Shown one piece after another: positions 26,916 through 37,432 of a stretch of 64,000 nucleotides of DNA. The notes beneath the pieces are model-generated. The model saw only the letters and a program-made list of their open reading frames with translations, ran no database searches and was not told the origin of the DNA. Source of the stretch: CAXSEF01 sp964236535 (GTDB lineage: Bacteria > Pseudomonadota > Alphaproteobacteria > Acetobacterales > Acetobacteraceae); the NCBI GenBank assembly GCA_964236535.1, contig CAXSEF010000001.1:1-64000 (forward strand). Reading direction: 5' to 3'. The number at the start of each line of letters is the position of its first letter. Positions within the stretch are counted from its first letter, which is position 1. Both the position numbers and the translations under genes were made by a program.

Positions 26916-27046
26916 GGATGCGACCGGTGTGGCTGGCGGCGCTACTCGGTCTCGCGCTGCTGGCGGGCTGCGGCAAGAAGGGGGCGCCGCGCGCGCCGGG
27001 ACCGGCCGACCAGATCACCTATCCGAAGATGTACCCAAGCTCCTGA
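26912..27046 (+). CDS. lptM: LptM-like small lipoprotein
   Basis: A 44-residue lipoprotein: short basic N-terminus, hydrophobic segment, lipobox LLAGC, then GKKGAPRAPGPADQITYPKM. LptM (YifL) assists maturation of the LPS translocon LptDE. Placement right behind argH, with the ATG inside the argH stop (ATGA), is characteristic of alphaproteobacteria, where lysA normally follows; here lysA is 9 kb away in the other direction. Confidence 0.88.
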   Translation: MRMRPVWLAALLGLALLAGCGKKGAPRAPGPADQITYPKMYPSS

Positions 27047-27647
27047 ACGGGCGGCAGACAGCAAGTCTGGGCTCTGGCCAGACCCGCCAAAGGGCAGAGC
27101 CCTCTGGACACATGTCCGGCAGGCACGCCGATGCTCCAGGCTCAGACCGAAGCGGGCGCTGAGGCGCAGAGTCTCCGGCTCTGGCTGCAAGGCGATTTCG
27201 TACGACCTTTGGGGGAGAGCCGGCGCACGACGGCGGTGCGCCGTGGCTCATGCGGGCAAAACCGCGAAGCTTTGCAGCACATTGGCGATTTGCGGACAGG
27301 CACGGTGCCGGTTGTCCACAGGCGATGTTGCCGGGCTGTTCCGGTCGCGCTGTCGCGGGCGTATTTTGCAGGCTGCCGGACCGGATACCGGCCGCCGCCC
27401 TGTCGGTGGGAGGACAGGTGTTTTTTAACAACAGGTTAGACATGCATCACCCTGCTCTGCGCTGCCAGGAAGCGCAAACCATGAGGCAAGCGGCGGCGGC
27501 TGGAAGCGGTGTCGCATCAGGGTCTTAGGGCAGTGAGCTGCGGCCTCGCACCGATTCGTCGTGGATTGCTCACAGAGTTGTCCACAGCCGAGCCGGCCCT
27601 GCCGCGCAGTCACCTGAGGGGGTGCGCCGGAGCCCACCGAAGCAGCA
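27047..27647. other. Intergenic region with two DnaA-box-like sites and a repeat half
   Basis: About 600 nt without a supported gene. It holds a left-half repeat (27060-27110), two copies of TTGTCCACA (27312-27320, 27578-27586) that differ by one base from the DnaA box, and an AT-rich stretch GTTTTTTAACAACAGG near 27420. This is one edge of the inferred inversion (see Findings). Confidence 0.45.
27060..27110 (+). repeat. Intergenic palindromic repeat, copy 6 (left half)
   Basis: AGCAAGTCTGGGCTCTGGCC then AGACCCGCCAAAGGGCAGAG. It starts 13 nt after the lptM stop. Confidence 0.65.
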
Positions 27648-29033
27648 TCAGGCGCCGAGCAGGGTGCGCAGCAGCAGCCTCATCCCGCGGCCATGCGGCG
27701 GGGTGAGCAGCATTGCCCCGTTCAGCCGGCCGGCGGCGAACACCCCGCGGCTGTGCGACAGGCGACGGAAGCCCTCCTCGCCATGGTAGGCGCCTGTCCC
27801 GGAAGCACCGATGCCGCCGAACGGCAGCGAGGGCTGGGCGCCGTGCAGCAGCGTGCAGTTGACGCCGACGCCGCCGGAGGCGGTGCCGTCCAGGACCCGG
27901 CGTAGCGTCGCGCGGTCATCGGTCAGGCAGTACAGCGCCAGCGGGTGCGGGCGCGCTGCCACGAAGCGGCAGGCGGCGTCGAGGTCGGCGACACCGACGA
28001 CGGGCAGGATGGGGCCGAAGATCTCGTCGCGCATCAGCTTGCCGTGGAGGGGCGGGTCGAGCACGACGACCGGGCCCATGCGACGGGCGATGGTATCGTC
28101 TGGGGCGGGATGGCGCAGCAGGCGGGCGCCGTCGGACGCGGCCTCGTCGAGCATTGCCTGCAGCCGCGCCTGGTGAGCGTCGGAGATGATGCTCGTGCAG
28201 TCCGGGTTGGCGGCGAGCGCGGGGAGCATGCGCGCCGCCTCGCGGGCCACCAGCGTCGCGAACGCCGCGGCACGGTCGTTGCGGACCAGCGCGTAGTCCG
28301 GAGCGATGCAGGTCTGGCCGGCGCTGAACAGCTTGCCGACGGCGACGATGCGCGCGGCCCGGGCCAAGTCGATATCATCGCCTACGATCACCGGCGACTT
28401 GCCACCGAGCTCGAGTGTCACCGGGGTCATGCGTTCCGCCGCCGCGCGCGCCACCGCCTGGCCGACACTGTTCGAGCCGGTGAACACCAGGTGATCGAAT
28501 GGCAGGCGGGAGAACGCCTCGCCAACGTCGCGACCGCCCTGCGCCACCGCGACCTGGATGGCGGGAAAGGTCTCGCCCAGGCTGCGTTCCAGCTCGGCGG
28601 CGAAGCCCGGCGTCAGCTCGGACGGCTTGAGCATCACCCGGTTGCCGGCGGCGAGCGCGTCGACCAGCGGCGACAGGCTGAGCAGCAGCGGGTAGTTCCA
28701 GGGCGAGACGATGCCGACGCAGCCGAGCGGCTCGGGGCGGACCCAGGCGCGGCCGGCACGGAACGCCATCGCCACCTCGCGCCGGCGGGGCCGCATCCAG
28801 CGCGCGAGATTGCGGCGGGCGTAGACGATCGCGGCGTGCAGCGGCACCAGCTCGGCCAGCATGGTCTCCGGCCGGGAGCGGTTGCCGAAATCGGCCGAGA
28901 TCGCGGCGGCGAACGGCTCGCGGCGGCGCATCAGCATGGCGTCAAGCCGGGCCAGCGTGTCGAGCCGCTCGGCGAGGCCAGGGGCGGAGGAAGCCGCACG
29001 TTGCGCGGCCAGGAGGTTGTCGAGCCAGGTCAT
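27648..29033 (-). CDS. Aldehyde dehydrogenase (coniferyl-aldehyde-dehydrogenase-like)
   Basis: A 461-residue NAD(P)-dependent aldehyde dehydrogenase. The catalytic Glu is in LELGGKSPVIVG and the catalytic Cys in SAGQTCIAPDY; the NAD-binding VFTGSNSVGQAV and SPWNYPLLLSLSPL motifs are present. Its closest family is the coniferyl aldehyde dehydrogenase group (CalB-like), class 3, with a short N-terminus and a C-terminal membrane-proximal tail (GMRLLLRTLLG). The real substrate may be another aromatic or aliphatic aldehyde. ATG 29033 fits the family start. A repeat lies 28 nt upstream. Confidence 0.85.
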   Translation of the reverse strand: MTWLDNLLAAQRAASSAPGLAERLDTLARLDAMLMRRREPFAAAISADFGNRSRPETMLAELVPLHAAIVYARRNLARWMRPRRREVAMAFRAGRAWVRPEPLGCVGIVSPWNYPLLLSLSPLVDALAAGNRVMLKPSELTPGFAAELERSLGETFPAIQVAVAQGGRDVGEAFSRLPFDHLVFTGSNSVGQAVARAAAERMTPVTLELGGKSPVIVGDDIDLARAARIVAVGKLFSAGQTCIAPDYALVRNDRAAAFATLVAREAARMLPALAANPDCTSIISDAHQARLQAMLDEAASDGARLLRHPAPDDTIARRMGPVVVLDPPLHGKLMRDEIFGPILPVVGVADLDAACRFVAARPHPLALYCLTDDRATLRRVLDGTASGGVGVNCTLLHGAQPSLPFGGIGASGTGAYHGEEGFRRLSHSRGVFAAGRLNGAMLLTPPHGRGMRLLLRTLLGA

Positions 29034-29061
29034 GCAGGGTGCTTGGGCGCGGCGCGTGCGT

Positions 29062-29187
29062 CAGGCAAGGCCAGAGGCTCCGCCTCTGGACTCCGCCAAA
29101 GGCTAGCCTTTGGAATCCCTATGCTTAAGGAAGGGGTTTCCAAAGGCCTCGGGCCTTTGGCGGGTCTGGGCAGAGCCCAGCCTTGCT
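29062..29187 (-). repeat. Intergenic palindromic repeat, copy 7 (full length, reversed)
   Basis: The best-preserved full copy. On the plus strand it reads CAGGCAAGGCCAGAGGCTCC, GCCTCTGGACTCCGCCAAAG, GCTAGCCTTTGGAATCC, a CTATGCTTAAGG centre, GGTTTCCAAAGGCCTCGGGC, CTTTGGCGGGTCTGGGCAGA and GCCCAGCCTTGCT. Four stems: CAGAGGC/GCCTCTG, CCAAAGGC/GCCTTTGG, CCAAAGGCC/GGGCCTTTGG and GGGC/GCCC. It sits in the region between the divergent aldehyde dehydrogenase and the small gene at 29461. Confidence 0.75.
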
Positions 29188-29460
29188 CCGCGTTTAGAGC
29201 AGTATCTGCGCTGCCGGTATCGCTGGGATCGAGGGCGTCCTGCTTGAGGAAAAGTGCCCTTTGCACGCCTGGGCGCAGCCCGCGCAGTCTTCCGGCAGCC
29301 CGCTTGGGCCGTTGGACCGCGGGTGGACGACGAGCACAGCCTCGCGTCCGGTCAGCCTGTTGCAGTGGGTCAAGGTCGCCAAACCGTGGTCGATCGTCCA
29401 TTTTTCTAGACATTATCATGAAAATGGTTAACGCTGCGTTGACAGGGACTGGAGTGGATC

Positions 29461-29649
29461 ATGATCGTCGAGATGGTGATGACGCGGGCAATGGTGCTGG
29501 GCATGGCAGCGGCGGTGCTGGGCAGCGAGTTGCCGCGGGCGGTTCATCCCTACCAGGAGCGGATCGTGGCACTGACGGCGCGGCTGGGCGACGCGGATAG
29601 CGCGCGCGTCTTCAGGGTGTCGGTGCAGTCGGCGCTGGAGCTGCGTTGA
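29461..29649 (+). CDS. Small hypothetical protein
   Basis: A 62-residue protein (MIVEMVMTRAMVLGMAAAVL..., then PYQERIVALTARLGDADSAR). A GGAGTGG ribosome site precedes ATG 29461. The N-terminal half is hydrophobic enough to be a signal or membrane segment. The last 38 nt overlap the 3' end of the convergent ydcF gene. The upstream 60 nt are AT-rich, which may be the promoter. No family was recognised. Confidence 0.45.
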   Translation: MIVEMVMTRAMVLGMAAAVLGSELPRAVHPYQERIVALTARLGDADSARVFRVSVQSALELR

Positions 29650-30334
29650 GTCCGGCGGCGCGGGTGGGCGACGATCCCGGCCATTGCGAGAGATGGGCCA
29701 GCCAGAGGCGGACCAGCAGCCACTTGGTGTACTCCGTGGCCAGCAGACGCATCGTGCCGAGCCGGCCGGGCGTCCGTAGCGCCGGGGGCAGCACGGCGCT
29801 TGGGTAGAGCCTGACGCTGGGCAGGGCGCGGCCCAGCTCGGTCATCGCGCGCGGCATGTGGTAGGCTGCAGTCACCACGATCAGCGAGTGCAGGTCGTTC
29901 GCCTGCACCCAGATCGCGGTCTCGGCGGCATTGCCCTGCGTGGTTTGCGCGTCACGGCCGAGCGTGATCCGGGCGGCGAGCGGCTCGGGGGCGATCCCTG
30001 CAAGGTAAGCCAGTTCGGCGAGCGCGGTGTTGCGCGACACGCCGGAGACCAACAGCAGGCGCGCCTGGTCCTGCGCCAGCAACTGCAGCGCGGTCTCGAT
30101 GCGGCCTGCTCCGCCGGTCAGCACGACGATGCCGTCGGTGCGCGGGGGTGACTCGCACGGGGTAAATGTGGCGTGCACGAACCAGACGAGCCCGGCGCTC
30201 CAGGCCAAGAACGGGACGAGCAGGATCGCCAAGACTACGCGCAGCAGCCGGCGGTGCCGGTGCGCAGGGCGGGGTCGAAGCGCAAGGGGGGGTTCTGCGC
30301 CCGGCATCATGCCGGGTATGATGCCCGGGCTCAT
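29612..30334 (-). CDS. YdcF-like DUF218 membrane protein
   Basis: A 240-residue protein with one N-terminal helix (VVLAILLVPFLAWSAGLVWF) and a DUF218 domain: DGIVVLTGGAGRIETALQLL, RLLLVSGVS, ITLGRDAQTTQGNAAETA and SLIVVTAAYHMPRAM. Relatives take part in envelope and peptidoglycan or polysaccharide biology without an agreed reaction. Start ATG 30334 overlaps the ftsX stop (ATGA), so it is the third gene of ftsE-ftsX-ydcF, an arrangement known in alphaproteobacteria. Confidence 0.82.
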   Translation of the reverse strand: MSPGIIPGMMPGAEPPLALRPRPAHRHRRLLRVVLAILLVPFLAWSAGLVWFVHATFTPCESPPRTDGIVVLTGGAGRIETALQLLAQDQARLLLVSGVSRNTALAELAYLAGIAPEPLAARITLGRDAQTTQGNAAETAIWVQANDLHSLIVVTAAYHMPRAMTELGRALPSVRLYPSAVLPPALRTPGRLGTMRLLATEYTKWLLVRLWLAHLSQWPGSSPTRAAGLNAAPAPTAPTP

Positions 30335-31222
30335 GGCAGCCGACGCAGCCAGCGGTGCACCGTGGCCTGTGCGGTCGTCCAGCCGATCGCCGCGGCGACC
30401 ACCGGCAGCATCGGCAGCGCCGCCCACAGTGTCGGCGGCAGCACGGCGAGGCCGGAGCGCGGCGCATCGGACGTGGCGAATGGGGCCGCGAGCGATGCCA
30501 TGGCCACCAGCACCGGCAGTGCCGCCAGCGCGCCCAGACTGGCGCCGCAGCAGGCCAGCACGGTGGCGCGTGCGGCGAAGCGGCCGGCGATGTAGGCGTC
30601 GGTGGCGCCGAGCCCGTGCACGATCTCGATCGCGTCGCGGCGCGCCGATAGGCCGGCGCGGATGGCGACCGCGACCACGGCCGCCGCCACGCCGGCCACG
30701 ACCAGCAGGGCGGTGCCGGCGCAGGCCTGCAGCGACCAGGCCAGCGCCGCGAGCCGGCGCATCCAGTCGCCGTTGCGTTCCGTGATCGTGCCGGGTGCCG
30801 CCTGCGCCAGTGCACGTTCGAGCGCGTCCGGGTCCGGGTCGCCGCGCAGCCGCACCTCGATGACCGCGGGCAGCGGCAGCGACAACGCGCCCTCGGTGCC
30901 GAGCCAGGGCCGCAGCAGCTCCGACAGCTCGGCCGCGTCCAGCAGGTGGGCGTCGGCGATCGCGGACTGGCCAAGCAGCACGGCGCGCACCGCCTCGGCC
31001 CGGGAGGCACCGCCGCTGGCCGCCGGCGAGCCGGGGTCAGGGACCTGCACCGTCAGCATCGATCCGGCACCGCTGCGCCAGTGCGCGGCAAGCGAGGCGG
31101 CGGCGACGGCACCCCCCATCGCCAGCGCGGCGAGGAACGCCATCGCGGCGACCAGCCCGGGCAGCAGCCGGTCCGACAGCGCACGACGCAGGCCCAGCGG
31201 GTCCAGCCCGGTGCGGCGCCGC

Positions 31223-31230
<8 letters not shown>
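30331..31230 (-). CDS. ftsX: FtsX, cell division ABC permease
   Basis: A 299-residue permease with the FtsX layout: one N-terminal helix (LVAAMAFLAALAMGGAVAAA), a periplasmic domain of about 120 residues, then three helices (ALLVVAGVAAAVVAVAI, ATVLACCGASLGALAALPVL, LPMLPVVAAAIGW). The EIVHGLGATDAYIAGRFA segment before TM3 matches the ftsX family (short cytoplasmic motif for FtsE coupling). FtsEX controls peptidoglycan hydrolases at the septum. It overlaps ftsE by 8 nt. Confidence 0.87.
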
Positions 31231-31912
<682 letters not shown>

Positions 31913-32154
31913 GCAGCAAGACCCCCTGCCCGCTCCTGCCCCTGCTCCGGCCCTGGCCGGCGCGGCGTCGCAACGCGCACCGGCGCACGGAGCCGGCGCA
32001 TGCTAGCCCGGTTTGCCGGCTGGCGACCGCAAGATGTGCCCACGACGGCGGTGGCGCGGCACCGGCCCGGCGGGTGCAGGAGTCCGGGCGGCTTCAACCG
32101 GTGAGCGCGACATGGATTGCCAAGCGGCGAAACTATGGCCGACACTCGCGCAGG

Positions 32155-32682
32155 ATGCGCATCACCTGCCCTGCGTGCAACGCCAGCTATGACGTGCCGG
32201 AGATCATGCTCGGCCGTCGCCAGGCGGTATGCTGTGCGCGCTGCGCCGAGGAGTGGGTGCCGTCGATCGCGGCTGGCGATTCGGCATGGACCGCGCCGAG
32301 CGCTGGCGGACTCGGACCCGTCGGCCAGGACGCGGCGTTGGGGGCACCGGTCGGGCCGGATGATACGGGAACGGCCCTCACAGCGGAATTCGAGCCGTCG
32401 GGCGAAGCGACGGCAGAGCCGGCGGCCGGCAGCAGGGTGCAGACCGGGCCTATCCCGAACCTTGCGCGGCCCGGTTCGGCCTCGCTGTCGGCGACACCTG
32501 CGCCCGGGGCTGGCACGGCGATGCAGGAGCGCCGGCCGGCGGACAGCCAGGCGTGGCTCGGCTGGCTGGGCAGCGTGGTGCTGCTGTGCGGGCTGACGGC
32601 TGGGATGATCTTCTGGCGCGGCGGAGTGGAGCGCACATGGCCGCCAAGCATACGGCTCTATGCAGCGCTGGGGCTGCGTTAG
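32155..32682 (+). CDS. MJ0042-type zinc-ribbon membrane protein
   Basis: A 175-residue protein. The N-terminal 40 residues are an MJ0042 zinc ribbon (CPACNASYDVPEIMLGRRQA, then CCARCAEEW), followed by an Ala/Pro/Gly-rich disordered linker of about 90 residues and one C-terminal helix (LGWLGSVVLLCGLTAGMIFW). Proteins of this design are common next to ftsE in alphaproteobacteria; the function is unknown, possibly a membrane regulator. ATG 32155 begins at the conserved MRITCPACN. Divergent from ftsE. Confidence 0.8.
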   Translation: MRITCPACNASYDVPEIMLGRRQAVCCARCAEEWVPSIAAGDSAWTAPSAGGLGPVGQDAALGAPVGPDDTGTALTAEFEPSGEATAEPAAGSRVQTGPIPNLARPGSASLSATPAPGAGTAMQERRPADSQAWLGWLGSVVLLCGLTAGMIFWRGGVERTWPPSIRLYAALGLR

Positions 32683-32736
32683 GTCCTGCAGACGGCTTAT
32701 GGTTGGCCCGGCGCGGCGCACCCTGAGCGGGGCGGA

Positions 32737-35700
32737 TCAGAACGGCTTAAGCAACCGGCCGATGTAGTCGAGCTCCGGCTGCGGGCGGGCGCGGTCGGCG
32801 CTACGGCGGCGAAGCTCGTCCTGGATGTCGCGCGAGCGGGCCTGCTCGATCTGATCCGGCACGTGGACGTCGTCGCCGTCGCTGACTCCGTGCCCGCCAT
32901 CCTGGGTGAGCCGGCCAAGCGGGTCGCGCTGCGCTCCCTTGGCTTGCCCACTCTGTCCAGGCGTGGTGCCGCTGCCGCCCTCACCCTCCGGCGTGCTTTC
33001 GCCCTCGCCCTCCGGCGTGCCCTTGCCCTTGCCGGGCTGGCCGTCGCGGGCATCGGACAGGCCGAACTGACGCTGCATGGTCTGCCCCATTTCCTGGCCG
33101 CCTTTGCGCAGGTCGGCGACGGCGCGCTGCTCGGCGTCGCGGGCCTCGCCGTCGCGGCCGGCCTTGAGCGCGCTCTCCGCCTGCTGCATGGACTGATCGG
33201 CGTCGCCGAGGCTCTTGGGCACGCTGCCGGCGGAGTCGCCGAACTGCTGCATCAGCTCGCCCAGGGCGCGGCGCATTGCCCGCTGGGTGCGGCCCTCCCT
33301 TTCGCCCGGGGATTGCGGCTGTGCGGCCTCGCGGCGCGAGTCCGGCGTGGACTGCCTGGGCTTGCCGCCGGAGGGGCTGGCGCCATCGACGCCGGGCTGG
33401 CCATGCATGGTGGAAGGCGGTGCTCCAGCCCCGCCCTGGCTCTTGCTCGACTGGCCCTCGTCGGACGACGGGTCGCCTGCCTGCCGGTCGCNNNNNNNNN
33501 NNNNNNNNNNNNNNNNNNNNNNNNNNNNNNNNNNNNNNNNNNNNNNNNNNNNNNNNNNNNNNNNNNNNNNNNNNNNNNNNNNNNNNNNNNNTGGCTCTTG
33601 CTCGACTGGCCCTCGTCGGACGACGGGTCGCCTGCCTGCCGGTCGCTCTGCTGCGCATCGCCCTGCTGCTGATCACCCTGCTGCTGATCATCGGGACCGG
33701 ATGCCTGCGGGTCTTGCGGCGGCTGGCGCATGACATCGGGCAAGCCGGACTGGTCGCCGTCCTGGTCGTCCGGAGAGAGCGCGCCGGTCTGGCTGCGGTC
33801 GCGGCTCTGCGCGTGGTCGAGCAGGCCGCCCTCGCGCTTGAGCAGGTCCTGCACCGCGTCGCGCGCGGTCTGTGCCCGCTCCTCACCCGGCTTGGCCGGC
33901 TGCTTGCCGTGCGCCTGCTGCGAGGAGGACTTCGCCGCGTCGTCGAGCGCCTGCATCTGCTTCTGCAGCTCGTCCATCGCCCGGGCGGCGTCGTCCATGC
34001 GCCCCTCCCTTGCCGCGTCCTCCATCTCCTGCATCAGCCGGTCCAGGTCGCTGGCGTCCTGATGCTCGGCCTGCGGGTCCTGCGGCTGCAGCGTTCCGTC
34101 CTTGCGCGCCTGTTCCAGCACGTCCTGCAGGTGCTGCTTCACCGCTTCCTGCATTGCCTGGATGCGCGCCTTCAGCTCCGCCTGCTGCTTCGGGTCGGCC
34201 TGCTTGGCGGGATCGCGGCGCATCTCGTCGAGCTGCTGGCGGACCTGCTCGCGTTTCTGCTCGACCAGCCGCGACGAGCGTTCCGCATCGCCGGCGTCAA
34301 GTGCCAGCGCCATCTCCCATAGCCGTGCCTGCGCCTGGGCCGCGGCGTCGTTCGGGCCGTCCTCCTCCTCAAGCAGCGATCCGATGGTGCTGATGCCGAG
34401 GTAGGACCCGGTGCGGCCGTCCGACGCCAGCGGAAGCGCCAGCGCGCGCAACTCGGCGGCGACGGTGTCGCGCTGCTCCGGCGCCAGGGTCAGGCGGCGG
34501 CGTTCGGCGATCAGCGCGCGGGCCAGCGGATCGTGGAAGGCGCGTTCGGGCAGGGTGAAGCGGGCCGTCTCGCTGCGCCCGGTGGTGCCCTGGCCGTCAT
34601 GACCGACCAGCGTCGCGGTGACCGGCAGTCCGGCCCAGGGCAGCGCGGCAAGGTCGGGTGTAGCGATGCCGTGCGCCTGGCGCGGCGCCCCCGGCAGCGG
34701 AACCGGTATCGACACCGAAGCATCGCCGGGCCGCGCGTCGAGCCGCATCTCCATCGTCAGACCGGCCACGCCATACGGGTGCGATACCCGCCAGGGCAGC
34801 CGGGTGCGGGTGTCGCCCGGCCGGCCGCCACTCGCGTCGGCGGCCGGACCCGGCGGCTCGGCCCAGGCGACCACGGGGGCTGCGTCGGCAACCACCGCAA
34901 GCGTCCAGGCGGCAATCTCGCTGCGACCACGACGCACCGATAGCCGCCCGCCTTCGGCAAGGGTGCGCTCGACGTGCCAGCTGGTGGGGTCGAGCGCCGC
35001 GAACGGCTGCGACGCCTTGCCCAGCAACAGGCTCGGCGCCGTGCTGCCGCCGGTCAGGCTGACCTGGAGCTTCGAGCCGGCCGGTATCGATACCAGGGCA
35101 GGCGCGCCAGGGTGCAGGAACACCGGCGCCATTCCTGTCGAGGGCGGAGGCGTGATCCAGGCCTGCAGCACCGGCGGCGGCGGTGGCGGCCCGGACGGCA
35201 GCGCGGGGGTGAACGCGGCGGCGAGGCGGGGCACGGCGTCCGGCCCGGCGATCACCAGGGCGGCGACGAGCGAGACGGCGAGCAGGCCGCGAAGGGCACG
35301 CCGGTCGCGGGCCGGCAGGCCGGGTCGTGGCAGCCCGGTGCGCAGGCGGCCGAGCTGGGCTACCACGCGCGCGACATGGGCCTGCCATACCGGGTCAAAG
35401 TCGGCCGGGTCGGGACCAGCGAGGTCCCGGCCAGAGAAGGGACTGAAGGTGACGCCGGCGACGGCAGGGCGGTCGGCAAGCACGAGCAGCGGGCGGTGGC
35501 GCAGGCCGGACGCGGTCTCCAGCCGGCGGTCAACCGCGGCAGCACCGGGTCGTCGCACCGGGCGGAGGCCTCGCCAAAGCAGCAGCACCGCCAGCAATGG
35601 CACCAGCAGGCCCAGGATCTCGCGCGCAGCGAGCGACAGCAGCGCCGGCAGCCCGAGCAGTGCGGCGATGGCGTAGGCGGCAAGCGCCCCGAGCGCCGGC

Positions 35701-35849
35701 CAAGCGGCAGGCCAGAGCTGCTCGAACCACAGCATCGCGCGGACCTGGCCACGCTTGCGTCGCAGCGCGGCGAGTCCGGCCTGCGGCAGCGACGTCGGGC
35801 GCGGCGTCTGGCCCGTGACCGTGTCGACGTCCGGGGCGGGGCCGCTCAT
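32737..35849 (-). CDS. TIGR02302 (DUF4175) family membrane protein, interrupted by an artificial gap
   Basis: The gene is interrupted by 100 Ns (33492-33591). The 55 nt before the gap (33437-33491) are identical to the 55 nt after it (33592-33646). Removing the Ns and one copy (155 nt) puts both halves in the same frame and gives one 985-residue protein. It has two N-terminal helices (LWPAAWPALGALAAYAIAAL, ILGLLVPLLAVLLLW), a periplasmic domain, then a long Gln/Asp/Glu-rich coiled region and the family end ELRRRSADRARPQPELDYI. TIGR02302 proteins belong to the alphaproteobacterial lysA neighbourhood; the role is unknown. The start overlaps the lysA stop (ATGA). Confidence 0.85.
33492..33591. 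other. Assembly gap of 100 N; flanks are the same 55 bp
   Basis: The number of Ns is a placeholder, and the exact 55-bp identity of the flanks (33437-33491 versus 33592-33646) means the two contigs overlap and no sequence is missing. Collapsing it restores the reading frame of the gene across it. Confidence 0.92.
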
Positions 35850-37207
35850 CGCTGCCCGGCGGCAGCGCGGAGTGGCGGGGAAGCGCGGCCAGGCACGATC
35901 TCACGCGCCCACAGACTCTCGGTGGTGGCGCGCGGGGTGATCGACTCGAAGCCGCCATCGCGCACCATCGCCGCCGCGGCCAAAGGGCGGGCGTTGTAGG
36001 CCGAACTCATCGTCGCGCCGTAGGCGCCGGCGTCAAGAATCGCCACCCGCGCGCCTGGTGCGAGCGGCGGCAGCGCGCGGGCGCGGGCGAAGATGTCCGC
36101 GCTCTCGCAGACCGGGCCCACCACGTCGGCCAGGGTCGACAGGCCGGCCGCATCGACGGCGGAGAGCGGCATGATGCCGTGCCACACGCCGTAGAGCGAC
36201 GGGCGGGCAAGGTCGTTCATGCCGGCGTCGAGGATCACGAACCTCCTGGACGGCGACTGTCGCGCGCGCACCACCGAAGCGAGCAACACCCCTGCCGGAC
36301 CGGCCAGCCAGCGCCCCGGCTCGACCATCAGCCGCAGACCGAGTCCGCCCAGGGTCGCCCGGATCACCCCGGCAAGTGCGGCCGGCGAGCCCTCCGCCTC
36401 GTGGCGGTAGGGAATACCAAGGCCACCGCCGCAATCCACTGCCTCGACCGTGTGGCCGGCGGCGCGCAGTTCCATGACCAGGCCGGCGATACGGGCGTAG
36501 GCGGCGCGATACGGGCCGGTGGCTGCGATCTGGCTGCCGATATGCACCGCAAGGCCAACCGGGCGAATGCCGGGTAGCGACGCGGCACGGGCGTAGAGGG
36601 CGGCCACCTCGTCATGGGCGATGCCGAACTTGTCGCCGGCGCGGCCGGTCGCGATCTTGTCGTGGGTGCCGGCGTCGATGTCGGGGTTGACCCGCAGGCA
36701 GACGCGCGCGGCGGCTCCGATCGCCGCCGCGATCGCCGACAGGGCGTCCAGTTCCTCGGCGCTTTCCACGTTGATCTGACCGATTCCCTCAACGAGCGCC
36801 AGGCGCAGCTCGTCGTCGGTCTTGCCCACGCCCGAGAACACGATGTCGCTCGCAGGCATGCCGGCGCGCCGGGCGCGCAGCAACTCGCCGGCGCTGACCA
36901 CGTCGGCACCCAGTCCTGCCTCGTGCATCAGGCGAAGCACGGCGAGGTGGTCGTTGGCCTTGACCGCGTAGTGCACCGTGACGTCGAGTCCGGCCTGTTC
37001 GAACGCGGCCCGCAGGGCAGCGGCCCGGCGGCGGAACGTCGCCTGGGAGTACACCCAGCACGGGGTGCCGAACGCGTCGGCGACTGCGGCCAACGGCACG
37101 CCGTCGAGCAGCAGGCCGTCCATCGCGTGCATGCGCAGCTGGGGCCGCGCCGCGAGCAGCTCCGCCGGTGTCGGGTCGGTCGCAGGGTCGTGCGGAACGG
37201 CATCCAT
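35846..37207 (-). CDS. lysA: Diaminopimelate decarboxylase
   Basis: A 453-residue PLP enzyme of fold type III that makes L-lysine from meso-diaminopimelate. HYAVKAND holds the PLP lysine (about residue 83); VHIGSQI, CGGGLGIPY, EPGRWLAGPAG, the CESAD motif and GAYGATMSSAYNAR are all present. ATG 37207 fits. In most alphaproteobacteria lysA follows argH-lptM on the same strand and precedes TIGR02302; here the pair lysA-TIGR02302 is intact but in the opposite orientation from argH. Confidence 0.94.
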   Translation of the reverse strand: MDAVPHDPATDPTPAELLAARPQLRMHAMDGLLLDGVPLAAVADAFGTPCWVYSQATFRRRAAALRAAFEQAGLDVTVHYAVKANDHLAVLRLMHEAGLGADVVSAGELLRARRAGMPASDIVFSGVGKTDDELRLALVEGIGQINVESAEELDALSAIAAAIGAAARVCLRVNPDIDAGTHDKIATGRAGDKFGIAHDEVAALYARAASLPGIRPVGLAVHIGSQIAATGPYRAAYARIAGLVMELRAAGHTVEAVDCGGGLGIPYRHEAEGSPAALAGVIRATLGGLGLRLMVEPGRWLAGPAGVLLASVVRARQSPSRRFVILDAGMNDLARPSLYGVWHGIMPLSAVDAAGLSTLADVVGPVCESADIFARARALPPLAPGARVAILDAGAYGATMSSAYNARPLAAAAMVRDGGFESITPRATTESLWAREIVPGRASPPLRAAAGQR

Positions 37208-37348
37208 CGCACAGAGATAACGGGATGGCCGCGACGGCTACAAGGTGGAAGGCAAAGCCATGGCGATGCCTTTCCTTCAAGGCGGCGACCTGCTGGAGGC
37301 TGAGCTTCCAGACGCACCTGCCTAGGGGGGACCCCCCGTGGGGGTTTG

Positions 37349-37427
37349 CCGGCAAAGGAGTGGGCTCAAAAAGCCCCATGCTTGAACGAGAGGCCCTTTG
37401 CCGGTTCGGACAGAGCCCGGCCTTGCT
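37349..37427 (-). repeat. Intergenic palindromic repeat, copy 8 (left half, reversed)
   Basis: Reads GCCGGCAAAGG, CCATGCTTGAACGAGAGGCC, CTTTGCCGGTTCGGACAGAG and CCCGGCCTTGCT. Relative to copy 6 (27060-27110) it is in the opposite orientation. It is 6 nt from the stop of the gene at 37433. Confidence 0.6.
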
Positions 37428-37432
37428 CGCTC

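Noticed and set aside
27300..27640. Chromosomal replication origin
   Set aside because: Only two imperfect DnaA boxes, and no dnaA, hemE, parAB or gidAB neighbours.
33252..34322. Plus-strand frames spanning the N gap
   Set aside because: They are antisense to the TIGR02302 gene and run through undefined bases.
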